Source: Zygaena filipendulae (lineage: Eukaryota > Arthropoda > Insecta > Lepidoptera > Zygaenidae). From it: a DNA stretch of 64,000 bases. Shown piece after piece: positions 1 through 10,051 of this stretch. A program made the translations under genes and the position numbers. The notes beneath the pieces are model-generated. The model ran no database searches, was not told where the DNA came from, and saw only the letters and a list, made by a program, of their open reading frames with translations. The stretch spans positions 2,805,001 through 2,869,000 of the forward strand of contig OU015673.1 in assembly GCA_907165275.2 (NCBI GenBank). Direction: 5' to 3'. The stretch's first letter is position 1, and each line of letters opens with the position of its first letter.

Positions 1-2
1 CT

Positions 3-2243
3 GCTCACACGGGCGCCACCGCGGCCCCGTCGTCCGCCCCGCGCGCTGCGGCGGCCAGGAGCGCAGGGCACAGCATGCCCCCGCCCGTGACCGCCGCGCC
101 GCGCCCGGTGCGGCCCGCCTTCCCGGGTGCTACCTCGCCCGGAACGGCAGCCCCCTCGCCTGGGGGCAGCGCGGTGCGGCCGGCGAAACCTAGTTCGCCG
201 ACCCCTCGCCCCGCTGCACCCAGGCCAAGGGCAGCACCGCCCTCCCGCTCCGCGCCCTCATCTCCCACGAGGGCCGGCTCGGAGCTCGGGCGATCGGTCC
301 CCCCGCCGGTGCGCGCCCGCACCACGGAGGGGCCCAAGGAGCGTGGCTCCTCGCGCGCCGCCGAGACGACGGCGCATCCGGGGCCGGGGGCATCTAAGCA
401 TCCCCCCACCCCCGAAGCAGACGCCGGATCGGCGACGCCCGTGCGCACAAGCCGCGCGCCCACGGCCGCATTGCTGCCCCCCCCGGACCAATTGCCTCTC
501 CATCACCCGGAGATGTCCCCAAACGCCCACCTGGAGGTGGATATGCTCATCACCTCCAGGCTGAAGCAAACGGGGCTCCTCTCCGGGGAGATGATGGAGG
601 TAATGGCGCGCACGCTCCGCGAGCGCAGGCGCGCCCTGCTCGGCTCGCAAGAGAGCCTGGCCGGTAGGACTGCAGAGGAGGAGTTCCACGTGCAACTCGC
701 GCGTAAGGCCCCTCTGCACCTACCGGCACTGGAAACCCCCCCTGCGGGGGCCGTACGCAGGCTGCGCGTCCCCGACTCCTCCGACGATGAGGAGCCGGGC
801 AAGCGAGCCTGCCACAACCTGTCGCCCCCAGAGGGCGCTCTAAGCCTCCCCTCCCCCAGGCCGCAACGCGAGCCGCGAGCGCGTCCGCCCGCGGCCGCTA
901 GACCGGAGAGCCCACCCAGGGACTCTCCTATGAGTCCCACTGAGCCTGAGGGCCCCCCACGCCCTACGTTCGCTGATGCCGTGCGGGCTGCGTCCCCACC
1001 GGCGACCGCTGCCGCTCCGACGGACGCGCAGCCCGCCGCTCCAGCCGCGCCTGCCGGCGACGGCGCGGGAGCGGCGCGCAGGGGGGATAAACGCAGAAGC
1101 GTCTACCCCCCTCTAGTCGTGGAGAACCTGCCCGACTGGGCGCGCCACTTCCGCGCCCTCAAGGAGAAACTGGGGCGGACTCCCAGCGCACGCCCGTATG
1201 GTAAGGGCGTGCGCTTCATTCCAAAAGACGAAGCAGAATACCGTCTGGTCCAGCGCTACTTAACTGCGCTGGAGAAGGAGGACCGGACGGTGTCCTGGTT
1301 CGCCTATTCCCTCCCGGCGGATCGGAGTCTCAAGGTAGCCATTAGGGGGCTGCCAATCGACACTGATCCGTCGGAGATCACACGGGAGCTCGTAGCGATG
1401 GGCTACGAGCCGGAATATGTCCGCCCCATACGCGCCCGTGCCGGCAGGCCCGGCTGTATTTACTACGCCCAACTTCGCCGCACCCCGAACCTCACCCCGG
1501 GCATATATGACATCACAGAGATGTTGTGTATGCCCGGGATCAAGATCGACGCCTGGCGGGGCAAACGCGGACCCGCGCAGTGCCACCGGTGTCAGCAGTT
1601 CCGGCACTCGTCGTTCGGCTGCCACCGGAGGCTCGCGTGCGTCCGCTGCGGTGAGGAGCACGCCGCTGCGGATTGCCCCCGCCCCAAAGAGGAGCCCCCC
1701 ACCTGCGTCAACTGCGGGGGGGCACACCCGGCCAACAGGGCGTCGTGCCCTGTCTTCAAAAGAGAAGCCAGGAACAAAAAGGCAGGCACGGTCGCCCTGT
1801 CTACCGGCCGACCTGTCGCCCCGCAAGTGGCGCAGGTGGCAGTGGAAGCCGGCGCCACCACTCTGATGGCGCCAGCAAACACCCCGAAGCGGCGTGCTCC
1901 GGGTGCGGCGACCCCTCCTTCCTCTTCCGGCGTGAAGAGGAAGAGGAAGAGGGGCAAGAAGAAGAAGAAGGGGAGCGAGGAGGGGGCTGCTTCAGAGCCC
2001 CCGGCGGTGGCCACTGGTCCGGCCACCGTCCCTCCCCAACCCTCATCGGCAGCAGCTCTCCCCGCTGCCCGCAAGCCCGGCGCTTCCAAGCCCCGGACTC
2101 CGGGAGCGGGTAAGAGCAACAAGCTCGTCGCCATCGAGATGGTGATCGGCGTCCTCCAGGATGTGCTGGTGGCCATCAGGGACGACGCCGACCCCATCCA
2201 GGTCATCCTGAGCGGGATGTCCCGCATCCTGCAGCAGGTGTGA
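3..2243 (+). CDS. ORF1 (gag-like) of Jockey-clade LINE, 5' partial
   Basis: The frame is open from the window edge; the first ATG in view is at 75, but the true start may be upstream. From 75 the product is 722 residues. The first ~330 residues are Pro/Ala/Arg-rich and probably disordered. A conserved central region at about residues 350-500 resembles the RNA-recognition/PRE_C2HC region of jockey gag proteins. Three zinc knuckles follow at about residues 500-560: C-x2-C-x4-H-x4-C, C-x2-C-x3-H-x4-C and C-x2-C-x3-H-x6-C. A basic Lys/Arg patch lies near residue 625. In known elements this protein binds its own RNA and forms the ribonucleoprotein particle. The stop codon overlaps the ORF2 frame. 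Confidence 0.88.
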   Translation, partial: AHTGATAAPSSAPRAAAARSAGHSMPPPVTAAPRPVRPAFPGATSPGTAAPSPGGSAVRPAKPSSPTPRPAAPRPRAAPPSRSAPSSPTRAGSELGRSVPPPVRARTTEGPKERGSSRAAETTAHPGPGASKHPPTPEADAGSATPVRTSRAPTAALLPPPDQLPLHHPEMSPNAHLEVDMLITSRLKQTGLLSGEMMEVMARTLRERRRALLGSQESLAGRTAEEEFHVQLARKAPLHLPALETPPAGAVRRLRVPDSSDDEEPGKRACHNLSPPEGALSLPSPRPQREPRARPPAAARPESPPRDSPMSPTEPEGPPRPTFADAVRAASPPATAAAPTDAQPAAPAAPAGDGAGAARRGDKRRSVYPPLVVENLPDWARHFRALKEKLGRTPSARPYGKGVRFIPKDEAEYRLVQRYLTALEKEDRTVSWFAYSLPADRSLKVAIRGLPIDTDPSEITRELVAMGYEPEYVRPIRARAGRPGCIYYAQLRRTPNLTPGIYDITEMLCMPGIKIDAWRGKRGPAQCHRCQQFRHSSFGCHRRLACVRCGEEHAAADCPRPKEEPPTCVNCGGAHPANRASCPVFKREARNKKAGTVALSTGRPVAPQVAQVAVEAGATTLMAPANTPKRRAPGAATPPSSSGVKRKRKRGKKKKKGSEEGAASEPPAVATGPATVPPQPSSAAALPAARKPGASKPRTPGAGKSNKLVAIEMVIGVLQDVLVAIRDDADPIQVILSGMSRILQQV

Positions 2244-4924
2244 CTTCGCTCAGGATGATCTACTGGAACGCCAACGGTCTTCGGGGCAAAACATCCGTCC
2301 TGAAGACCGTTCTGCGTGACCAGCGGATCGACGTGGCGCTGGTCTGCGAGACTCTTTTAAGGCCGACGACTAACGTAAAAGTCGCCGGCTATCATGTTTA
2401 TCGCCAGGACGATATCAGTCCTCAGGGTCATGCCTATAGAGGGCTGGTAGTGCTTGTCAAGCGAGGAGTCGTTCACCAACGAGTTCCCGCCGTGCAGCTC
2501 TCGGCGCTCAGCGCTCTGGGCGTCGAGCTTTGCATCGCCGGCAACCCTACGCGGCTGTACGCGGTGTACAAGCCGCCGGGCCTAAGATTCCAGCCGGGCG
2601 ACATGCACGCCCTGCTGGAATCGAACATCCCCACCGCCGTTGCCGGCGATTTCAATTGCAAGCACACGGCGTGGAACTCGACCCACATCTGCCCGAATGG
2701 CAGACGACTCCTCCACGACGCCGAGGCCCACGGCTACGAGGTCGAAGGGCCGGAAACTCCTACGCATTATCCGGCCCAGACGTCGTATCAACCTGACGTC
2801 ATCGACCTCATAGCCCACCGTGGGCTCCCCTGCCGGCCCTCTATAGAGGCCCTTCCCGAGGACATGGGCTCTGACCATGTCCCGGTCCTGGTCGTCCTGG
2901 CGAACATGCCACAGAGAGTCTCGCCACCAACGCCACGCCGATCGATAGACTGGAGAAGCTTCTCCAGCTCGATGGCGACGAGCACCCCCTCGAGGCCCCT
3001 CGTCTCTCCGGGGGACGTTGAGCTCCTAGCTTCGGACATCACCGCCTGTGTTCAAGGCGCCCTTAACACCTCCTCGCGCACCATGCCGACGGGGGGCAGG
3101 TTTCCCCCGCTCCCCGCCGACATTAGGAACATGATCAGCGAGAAGAGGCGCCTGCGCAGGCGGTGGCAGCAATGTCGCTGCCCTCGGATGAAGACGGAGC
3201 TCAACGCCCTCACGGACAAGATCAAGGATGCCCTGAGGGAGCAAGAAGCCGACGCATGGGAGAGGCGCATTGAGGCGGCAAGCGAGGACTGGACCAGTGT
3301 CCATCGCCTCTGCCGCCAACTCTCTGGCGCCCGGCCCCCGATCAGACCGCTCACAGCGGACGACGGTACGCTGAGGTACCGCGCAGAAGACCGCGCGAAG
3401 ATCCTCGCCGACCATCTCGAACGCCAGTTCCGCCCGAATCCCACCGACGATGTGGAGCACGTCGCAGCAGTGGAGGCCCAGCTTCGGGAGTATTTCGCGG
3501 CGCCGATAGCGCCGGAGGAGGACCCAATCGTGTTCTCCCCCGGTGAGGTGCAGCGGATGACCCGAAAACTGAAGCCGCGTAAGGCCCCGGGCGCAGACGG
3601 TATCACTAATGCAGCGCTGCGTCACCTGCCGTTTCGCTCCATAGCGGCGGTGACGCGCCTGTATAATGGTATCCTGCGCACGGGGCACTATCCCACCGTG
3701 TGGAAAACCGGCAGGGTCATCATGCTGCCCAAACCGGGGAAGAATGTCGCTCTCCCCGGCAGCTATCGGCCTATTACGCTGCTGCCTACGCTCTCGAAGC
3801 TGTTCGAGCTGCTACTGCTGCGACGTATGTCTCCGCACATCGCTCCCAGGAGGGAGCAGTTTGGGTTCCGGGCGGAACACTCCACCACTCTCCAGTTGTC
3901 GAGGGTGATTCAGCACATGACGGTGGCCCTCAATGAGAGGGCGACCACCGTCGCTGTCCTCCTCGACATGGAGAAGGCGTTCGATAGGGTCTGGCATGAG
4001 GGTCTTCTGCTGAAGCTATCGTCGTCCGCGCTTCCCCGGCGTATAGTCCGGGTGGTGGCGTCCTTTCTATCCGACCGTCGCTTCTGTGTGGCGGTAGAGG
4101 ACGTCACCTCAACCGAGCGTCTGATCGGGGCCGGCGTGCCACAGGGCAGCTGCCTCTCCCCGGCCTGTTACTCCCGATACACCGACGACATCCCAGTGGG
4201 GGATGGGGTCGAGTTGGCTCTGTACGCCGATGACGCGGCGTACTACACCACAAATAAAAACCCGAAGTACGCCGCGCTCCGGCTGCAGCGTACGCTCGAC
4301 CTCCTCCCCGACTGGCTCTCTAAGTGGAGACTGTCGGTCAATGTCGGGAAGACACAGGCCATATGCGTCGGCATTAAAGTACGCCCACCGCCACCTCTTC
4401 GCCTCTACGGGCAGGACATAGCGTGGTCCTCTCAGGTGAAGTACCTGGGGGTCACGCTGGATCGTCGGCTCACGATGCAAACGCACGTGAGAAACGTCAT
4501 CGCGAGCGCTCGCGTCGCGCGGTATCAGCTGCGCAGCGTGCTCGGCTCTCGGCTCCCTCTGAGGGTAAAAGTCGGGGTCTACAAGACCTACATTAGGCCC
4601 CGACTCACCTACGCCGCTCCGGCATGGTACGCACTGCCATGTGCGTCCGTGCGCGCGAGCTTGGACTCACAACAAGCCATGGCACTGCGTGCCGCTGCCG
4701 GAGCTCCGCGCTGTGTGCGGAACGCGGTCATCCAGAGGGACCTGGGAGTCGAGCCGCTGGACGAGTTCGTCCAGCGGCTTGCCTCTCGGATGTTCGAGCG
4801 GGCGGACGCGTCGGACCACGAGCACATCCGTGGTCTGGCCCCCCTCCACGCCCGTCCACCCGAGGGGAAGCGATACCCGCGCGAGCTTATCGCTCGCGAT
4901 GACGAGCCAACGCTGCCCATCTAG
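2240..4924 (+). CDS. ORF2: apurinic-like endonuclease and reverse transcriptase of Jockey-clade LINE
   Basis: 894 residues when read from the GTG at 2240; the first ATG is at 2255, 12 bases past the ORF1 stop. Residues 1-220 form an exonuclease/endonuclease/phosphatase domain: WNANGL near the start, the catalytic Glu in VALVCET, AGDFNCKHTAWN, and the SDH catalytic motif near residue 213. The reverse transcriptase follows: GVPQGSCLSP at about residue 632 and the catalytic box LYADDAAYY at about 660. A thumb/C-terminal region reaches residue 894. All catalytic motifs are present and the frame is unbroken. The GTGA overlap with ORF1 suggests translation by reinitiation, as inferred for related elements. 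Confidence 0.93.
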   Translation: MTSLRMIYWNANGLRGKTSVLKTVLRDQRIDVALVCETLLRPTTNVKVAGYHVYRQDDISPQGHAYRGLVVLVKRGVVHQRVPAVQLSALSALGVELCIAGNPTRLYAVYKPPGLRFQPGDMHALLESNIPTAVAGDFNCKHTAWNSTHICPNGRRLLHDAEAHGYEVEGPETPTHYPAQTSYQPDVIDLIAHRGLPCRPSIEALPEDMGSDHVPVLVVLANMPQRVSPPTPRRSIDWRSFSSSMATSTPSRPLVSPGDVELLASDITACVQGALNTSSRTMPTGGRFPPLPADIRNMISEKRRLRRRWQQCRCPRMKTELNALTDKIKDALREQEADAWERRIEAASEDWTSVHRLCRQLSGARPPIRPLTADDGTLRYRAEDRAKILADHLERQFRPNPTDDVEHVAAVEAQLREYFAAPIAPEEDPIVFSPGEVQRMTRKLKPRKAPGADGITNAALRHLPFRSIAAVTRLYNGILRTGHYPTVWKTGRVIMLPKPGKNVALPGSYRPITLLPTLSKLFELLLLRRMSPHIAPRREQFGFRAEHSTTLQLSRVIQHMTVALNERATTVAVLLDMEKAFDRVWHEGLLLKLSSSALPRRIVRVVASFLSDRRFCVAVEDVTSTERLIGAGVPQGSCLSPACYSRYTDDIPVGDGVELALYADDAAYYTTNKNPKYAALRLQRTLDLLPDWLSKWRLSVNVGKTQAICVGIKVRPPPPLRLYGQDIAWSSQVKYLGVTLDRRLTMQTHVRNVIASARVARYQLRSVLGSRLPLRVKVGVYKTYIRPRLTYAAPAWYALPCASVRASLDSQQAMALRAAAGAPRCVRNAVIQRDLGVEPLDEFVQRLASRMFERADASDHEHIRGLAPLHARPPEGKRYPRELIARDDEPTLPI

Positions 4925-5405
4925 CTTGGCTGACGGAGCCTAGACGCCGCCCTAACGAGCGGCGCCGGCTCCGCCCCGACGATCCACGCGGTCTACGGAC
5001 CGCCCCCCAGTTCCTGTCCGTAGTGGCGGATAGCGTGGGATCGCCCACTGCAGGGGGCTCTGCCCCGACGCAGACACCTCTGCTGCCTCCCCTTCGGGGA
5101 GGCAGCAAGAGAAGGCTCTTGTTGGGCCCTATATTTGGTCAGTATACTCTCCCGTAGTTGGCACATTATTGACACCGCGCGGGGTCGGTCACTGTGCCTG
5201 CAGTGCTGGTCGATGATATTGTGTGGCCTAACATATTCTCCGGGCAACGAAGGGCGTCCTAAACCTCTTCAATCTGATTGATTTCCCTCCGTGATACTGC
5301 AGGTTTGACGATCAAGGTTTTACCGGCAGGTATTAGAACATTAGCAGGCGTCCTCGACGTAGGCTACCCCACGTTGAGCGCCTACGCCTATGCCTCAGCA
5401 ATAGG
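4925..5405 (+). other. 3' UTR of the Jockey-clade LINE
   Basis: GC-rich non-coding sequence after the ORF2 stop. It contains a short inverted repeat around 5,080-5,105 (CTGCCTCCCC / GGGGAGGCAG), which could form the stem-loop that a reverse transcriptase recognises. The right boundary is set only by the drop in GC and is uncertain by some tens of bases. Confidence 0.55.
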
Positions 5406-5589
5406 AACATTAAAAATACTAACAATGCTATTATGAAGCCATCAAGCTCAAGGGATTTCAAAATGTCTTTTGTAATTGTTTAGGTTTTTTATAATATTTA
5501 TTATTTTATAAATTTTTATTGTAAAAAACCTAAAATTAAGATATAGGTATAGGTATATGTAAATAAATGAAAAATAATAAGCTCTCTAT

Positions 5590-5715
5590 TGAACACCACT
5601 TAAAATAAACGACAAAAAAAAAACATTTTTTACTACAGAGTGCCACAATCGGCGGTCTCATCACTCAGAGCGATCTCTTCCAGACAATCATGGGGTGCAG
5701 GGAAACTAATAATCT
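5590..5715 (-). mobile_element. LINE 3'-end remnant
   Basis: Read on the minus strand, it shares the GTCTGGAAGAGATCGC...GACCGCC segment with the plus-strand tail at 44,290-44,428, so both are 5'-truncated copies of one LINE family. The rest of 5,406-6,000 is AT-rich with no gene seen. Confidence 0.6.
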
Positions 5716-6002
5716 AGTAGGAAGGTGGTCTTATATATAAATACTCAACATAAATACATAAACATCTCAATTATATCTTTTAGAATATACAGTAAGCTAC
5801 TTATATTATGCGGTAAACTCCAGTCGTACGTCACTAGTAGGTATACATAGTTGAGGTCAAGGAACCATATAAAACGACCAAAAAAAATATATTTCCGCAT
5901 AAGTTCAATCGTAACAAACAAACAGAAAAAACAAATCCTTTGTAATAATAGTTTAAAGGTTTAGGTGTAGGTACCTATATGTATTATGTACCTTCTATAC
6001 CT

Positions 6003-6303
6003 ACTATAATAAAAGAGTAGAATCCGCGATTCTGTATGTATTGAATATTTTTAAGAAAAACTGACAGGGAACGATAAACGAATAGTCACAAAAAAAAGGG
6101 TTTTTAAAAATCTTTTCTGTCTGTCTGTCTGTCTGTTCGCGATAATCTCCGAATCTACTGAACGGATTGTCATGCGGTTTTCACAGGTAGATTAAGCTTA
6201 GTCTTGAGCTACATATAGGCTTTGTTTCATTTAAATCGGATATCGGGAAAAAAGTTGTTGTATAAAAACCTTTCGCGCGGGTGAAACCGCGGGGCACAGC
6301 TAG
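6003..6303 (+). mobile_element. Lep1-type (Helitron-like) repeat, divergent subfamily
   Basis: Begins with TAATAAAAGAGTAGAATCC, contains a CTGT microsatellite, and ends GGGTGAAACCGCGGGGCACAG + CTAG. The CTAG end fits the CTRR terminus of Helitrons. A second copy of this subfamily is at 31,070-31,422. Confidence 0.6.
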
Positions 6304-6793
6304 TTACTTAATATAGTAAATTATACATGGGTACATACCACAAAATTTTGAACAACTAATTGTTAAAGAAAAGGTAGACTGTAGGTATACCTAGTAACTT
6401 TATACAACGTTATTTTTAGTAGAAACTCAAAAGATATTTTTTCAGAATCAGCAATAGAATCGTTAGTAATTGTTTTATCGCTACATTTTACCTAAAAATG
6501 GGTGGAAATTTTATAAAATTTTCTGACCGCCATCGCAATACACGAATGAGCAGGCGTGGATGACCGGCTGGCGTCCGTTTGGTGGTTATTGACGTCACGC
6601 CTGCGGTAGCCTTAATTTAGTTCCATTTTGTGCGGTTAGCGGTCTGACGAATCCGGCTGCATAGATTTTAGTATATTTATATACTTACGCGGTGAAACAT
6701 TTTTCCTCTGCTATTAAACTGTACATATATTCCGTTGTGTGAAACACAACTATAAAATAAATAATAATATAGGTATAATATTATATACTTATA

Positions 6794-7016
6794 CTAGTTG
6801 TGCCTCGCGGTTTCACCCGCGTTAATTTCAGAGTTCCCGCGGGAATTCCGGGATAAAAAGCACCCTATGTGTTAATCTGATGTATAAGCTATATTATTGT
6901 AAAATTTCATTTAAATCCATCCAGTAGTTTTTGCGTGAAAGAGTAAGAAACATCCATCCATCCATCCATCCATCCATACATACTTACAAACTTTCGCGTT
7001 TATAATATTATAATGG
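6794..7016 (-). mobile_element. Lep1-type repeat with (CATC)n
   Basis: Minus-strand copy: CTAG terminus at 6,794, the GGTTTCACCCGCG box, CCCGCGGGAATTCCGGGATAA, then a CATC tetranucleotide run at about 6,953-6,976, and TTTATAATATTA at the far end. Confidence 0.7.
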
Positions 7017-7149
7017 GATAATAGGATAATGATAATTTAATATATATAATACCTATAATATTCAGCCTTAAGTCGAGCTAATAAAATAATAATAATAAAT
7101 AATAAAATAATAAAACTTACAACAACTTACCTATACACACATAAAGTAT

Positions 7150-7332
7150 AAACTACATAAATGCGAAAGTAAGTTTATTATTTGTTTGTTTGTTTGTTAC
7201 GCTTTCACGCCGTAACGGCTCAACCGATCATCATGAAATACAGCTACAGAGAAGGACATAGGGTATTTTCTGTCCTAAAATTCTCGTGGGAACTCCGAAA
7301 TTAACGCGGGCGAAATCGCGGGGAACAGCTAG
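7150..7332 (+). mobile_element. Lep1-type repeat
   Basis: Plus-strand copy with ATGCGAAAGT at the start, a TTTG microsatellite, ACGCTTTCACGCC, CGATCATCATGAAAT and a terminal GGGAACAG + CTAG. The stretch 7,335-7,900 to its right is AT-rich with nothing recognisable. Confidence 0.7.
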
Positions 7333-7913
7333 TAAAGTCATTTGTCTTTCTGAGGAAAGAGGCAATAAGTATACCTAGTCCTCCACTTGCTACGAGTCGT
7401 ACACACCTCTTTCGCCTCGTCCACATTCATAGGCCAACTGCGTTTATAAAGTAACCGTCAGTTTTTATTGCCTCCAAAAAAACGCCAAAGAATATAGCAA
7501 TTGTAAAAAACAAGAAATATATATTAAAGGTATGTACCTAAATACTCATTCTGAGTAGAGTTATATTTTTTTCCAACACTCGAAATCGGTTTTTGTTTTA
7601 TGTAGGCAATTTTATAGGTACGTAATCTCAATAATGATAACGTTTTTTAACGATCCAAAGAAAATTAGTAGGTAATTTATTTTTTGCTCTCATACCCTGG
7701 TACCTATTTCGATAAAATCACACGTACCTAAGTAATTTGCGACATTTGAGACAAGAAAAAATCTACTGCTTGATAAAAATAAACATGTACTTTATATAGC
7801 TCTGTAGGTACTCTGGTTTCACCTGTGCAGTAGTGTGAATTTTGGGATTAGGTACCACGTGAATTTACATTTTTCGGGAATAAAAGTACCTACTGTCTTA
7901 TTCCTGGATTTAA

Positions 7914-8423
7914 TTAGGTACGCCGCGCTCCGGCTGCAGCGTACGCTCGACCTTCTCCCGAACTGGCTCTCCAAGTGGAGATTGTCGGTCAATGTCGGGA
8001 AGACACAGGCCATATGCGTCGGCAATACGAAACGCCTGCCGAAACCTCTCCGCCTCTACGGACAGGACTTAGCATGGTCCCCTCAGGTAAAGTACCTGGG
8101 GGTCACGTTGGATCGTCGGCTCACGTTGCGCACGCACGTGAGAAACGTCATCGCGAGCGCTCGCGTCGCGCGGTATCAGCTGCGCAGCGTGCTCGACTCT
8201 CGGCTCCCTCTGAGGGTAAAAGTCGGGGTCTACAAGACCTAAGTTAGACCTCGACTCACTTACGCCGCTCCGGCATGGTACGCACTGCCATGTGCGTCCT
8301 TGCGTGCGAGCTTGGACTCACAACAAGCCATGGCACTGCGTGCCGCTGCCGGAGCTCCGCGCTATGTGCGGAACTCCATCATCCAGAGGGACCTGAGAGT
8401 CGAGCCGCTGGGCGCGTTCGTCG
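7914..8423 (+). pseudogene. Internal fragment of Jockey ORF2 flanked by 13-base direct repeats
   Basis: Positions 7,918-8,422 align without net gaps to 4,267-4,771 of the full-length LINE (thumb region after the YADD box). The fragment lacks the RT core, the ORF2 C-terminus and the whole 3' UTR and tail. TTCCTGGATTTAA occurs at 7,901-7,913 and again at 8,424-8,436, which looks like a target-site duplication. An in-frame TAA replaces TAC at about 8,240, so it cannot encode a functional product. A 3'-truncated LINE piece with a duplication is unusual, because target-primed reverse transcription normally starts at the element's 3' end. Confidence 0.85.
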
Positions 8424-8644
8424 TTCCTGGATTTAAAGTTTTATCATAGGTGCCTATTATATTATCTGTGTTATAGGTATGTTTATATTAGGTATATCCG
8501 AATTTAATGAGAAACTGTTCAGCTATTCTGAAGATTCGATCAGATAGAAATAATAATGATAATACTAGAACATTAACATACTACGCCATCTAGTTTGTGC
8601 TACTGGGTACAATACAATATGTAATCCTCATGTAATCCTTATGT

Positions 8645-8860
8645 AATCCTCACTAATAATAAAAAAATTGCCAATGTGAGTTTATTTGTTTGATACGCTT
8701 TCACGCCTTAACGGCTCAACCGATCATGCACCATGAAATTTGGCATACACGTTGTCAAGGGTTCAGAGGACATTCGAGGATTCAAGGAGGAGAATTCAAG
8801 GACATAGAGTACTTATTATCCCGGAATTTCCGCGGGAACTCGAAAACTGCTTGTATCTCG
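8645..8860 (+). mobile_element. Lep1-type repeat, 3'-degraded
   Basis: Has ACTAATAATAAAA, ACGCTTTCACGCCTTAACGG, CGATCATG and CATAGAGTACT...CCCGGAATT, but no terminal CTAG is preserved. Confidence 0.55.
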
Positions 8861-8891
8861 GAAACTAAATGCTGAGAACTGGTATCTTTTA

Positions 8892-9538
8892 TGCTACTGC
8901 TCCACCTGCGTTAACGTTAACGTTGATGTTTTTGTCTAACTACGCGTTAATTAAGGCATTAAAATACGTGTTGGCTACATTTAGTTTGCAGCGTTAATTT
9001 CTAGTGAAATAACGAGTTGGAGGTCACAAAACACAAAATGGAGGTCGAAGCTTCAAACAGCTGTTTTTTTTGCAATGGAGGTAGAAGCAGCTGTAATTAT
9101 TGCATCAATGAGTGTTTTAAATTATATATATTATATGATCAGCGCTAGGTGTTCCCGCACCTAGCTAATGCTGAGTTGGTGACCCTTTCGGCAGAGCATG
9201 CAAGAGATATTATCTATGTCTCTTTAGATTAGGCACTGTTGATATTTGTTTTTTTTTTCTTGTGTGTTGTGCTGAAATAAATGTATTTTCTTCTTCTTCA
9301 ATTTAAGAAAAAAGAAAAAACCACGCAGAATGAGAAGGCGTTAATGTAGCCAACACCGCTTAGTGCGCTAAATAACGCGCTAAAACCCTTTGATGTGTCC
9401 AAAAAACCGACACCCGAGCTATCGCTTATCGTTTAACGTCTTTAGTAATGCCGTTAGTAAGTTAACCCGTTAAAATGTTGGCCACATCTACACAATGCCT
9501 TAATTAGCTCACTAATTTACGCAGGTGGAGCAGTAGCA
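8892..9538. mobile_element. PIF/Harbinger-like MITE with TTA target duplications
   Basis: Perfect terminal inverted repeats: TGCTACTGCTCCACCTGCG at the left end and its complement at the right. A TTA sits directly outside each end (8,889-8,891 and 9,539-9,541). A 3-base TWA duplication is characteristic of PIF/Harbinger elements. The interior holds GTTAA-rich inverted segments but no transposase ORF, so it is non-autonomous. Confidence 0.8.
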
Positions 9539-9541
9539 TTA

Positions 9542-10050
9542 GCTTGGACGCCCGCATATTTTACTTGGTATTTCTATATCGATTTATATCTACCGTCACG
9601 TCAGATTGACGTTCCAACGAATCCGTAATATCCCATAACTTGGAAAATACGAGTTTTATGACGCAGATAGTCGGGTCTGTGTTGTACCTATTTTTTGCTA
9701 ACATAGCGCGCGCGATTCCGCTCGCTTGGTGCATTGAAGACGGGTCATTTTACGTCTCGCCGGTAAAACTAGCCCACTTTAATAAAAACAAGGCTTCTTT
9801 GTAGAACCTATTTAAAAGGGTTTATCTCTGGAGTCTATATGTATATTTTTTTAGATCTCATGAAAATTTAATGTTAGAGTTTTTGTTCTTTTAAATCTAT
9901 TGTTATAAAACAATGCCTGAAACGTTTTAAGTTGGACTATAGGGATACTGCGATAACTCCGCCTAATTCCGTTGAGTAGTTTTTGCTTGAATCATGTTCA
10001 AACATACAGATAGACAAAAAATTAATTCTAAACATCGTTCGACACCACAC
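9542..10050. other. No gene recognised
   Basis: Mostly unique-looking AT-rich sequence. A possible Lep1-like fragment lies at 9,955-10,020. No ORF or splice-flanked exon was recognised. Confidence 0.5.
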
Positions 10051-10051
10051 G

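Larger units (their letters stand above)
1..5405 (+). mobile_element. Jockey-clade non-LTR retrotransposon (LINE), 5' end outside window
   Basis: Two long overlapping ORFs (gag-like ORF1, then endonuclease/reverse transcriptase ORF2) are followed by a GC-rich 3' UTR. Base composition falls sharply to AT-rich host DNA near 5,400, which I take as the 3' end; no poly(A) run or target-site duplication is obvious. Both ORFs are free of stops and frameshifts over about 4.9 kb, so this is a young insertion and may be autonomous. The left end lies outside the window. If the ABC transporter at 13.8-15.2 kb continues leftwards, the element would lie in one of its introns, in the opposite orientation. 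Confidence 0.9.

Noticed and set aside
5..2227. Long minus-strand and alternate-frame ORFs opposite ORF1 (for example 1,260-1,826 and 1,592-2,227)
   Set aside because: High GC removes stop codons in all frames; the plus-strand frame has the zinc-knuckle motifs and these do not.
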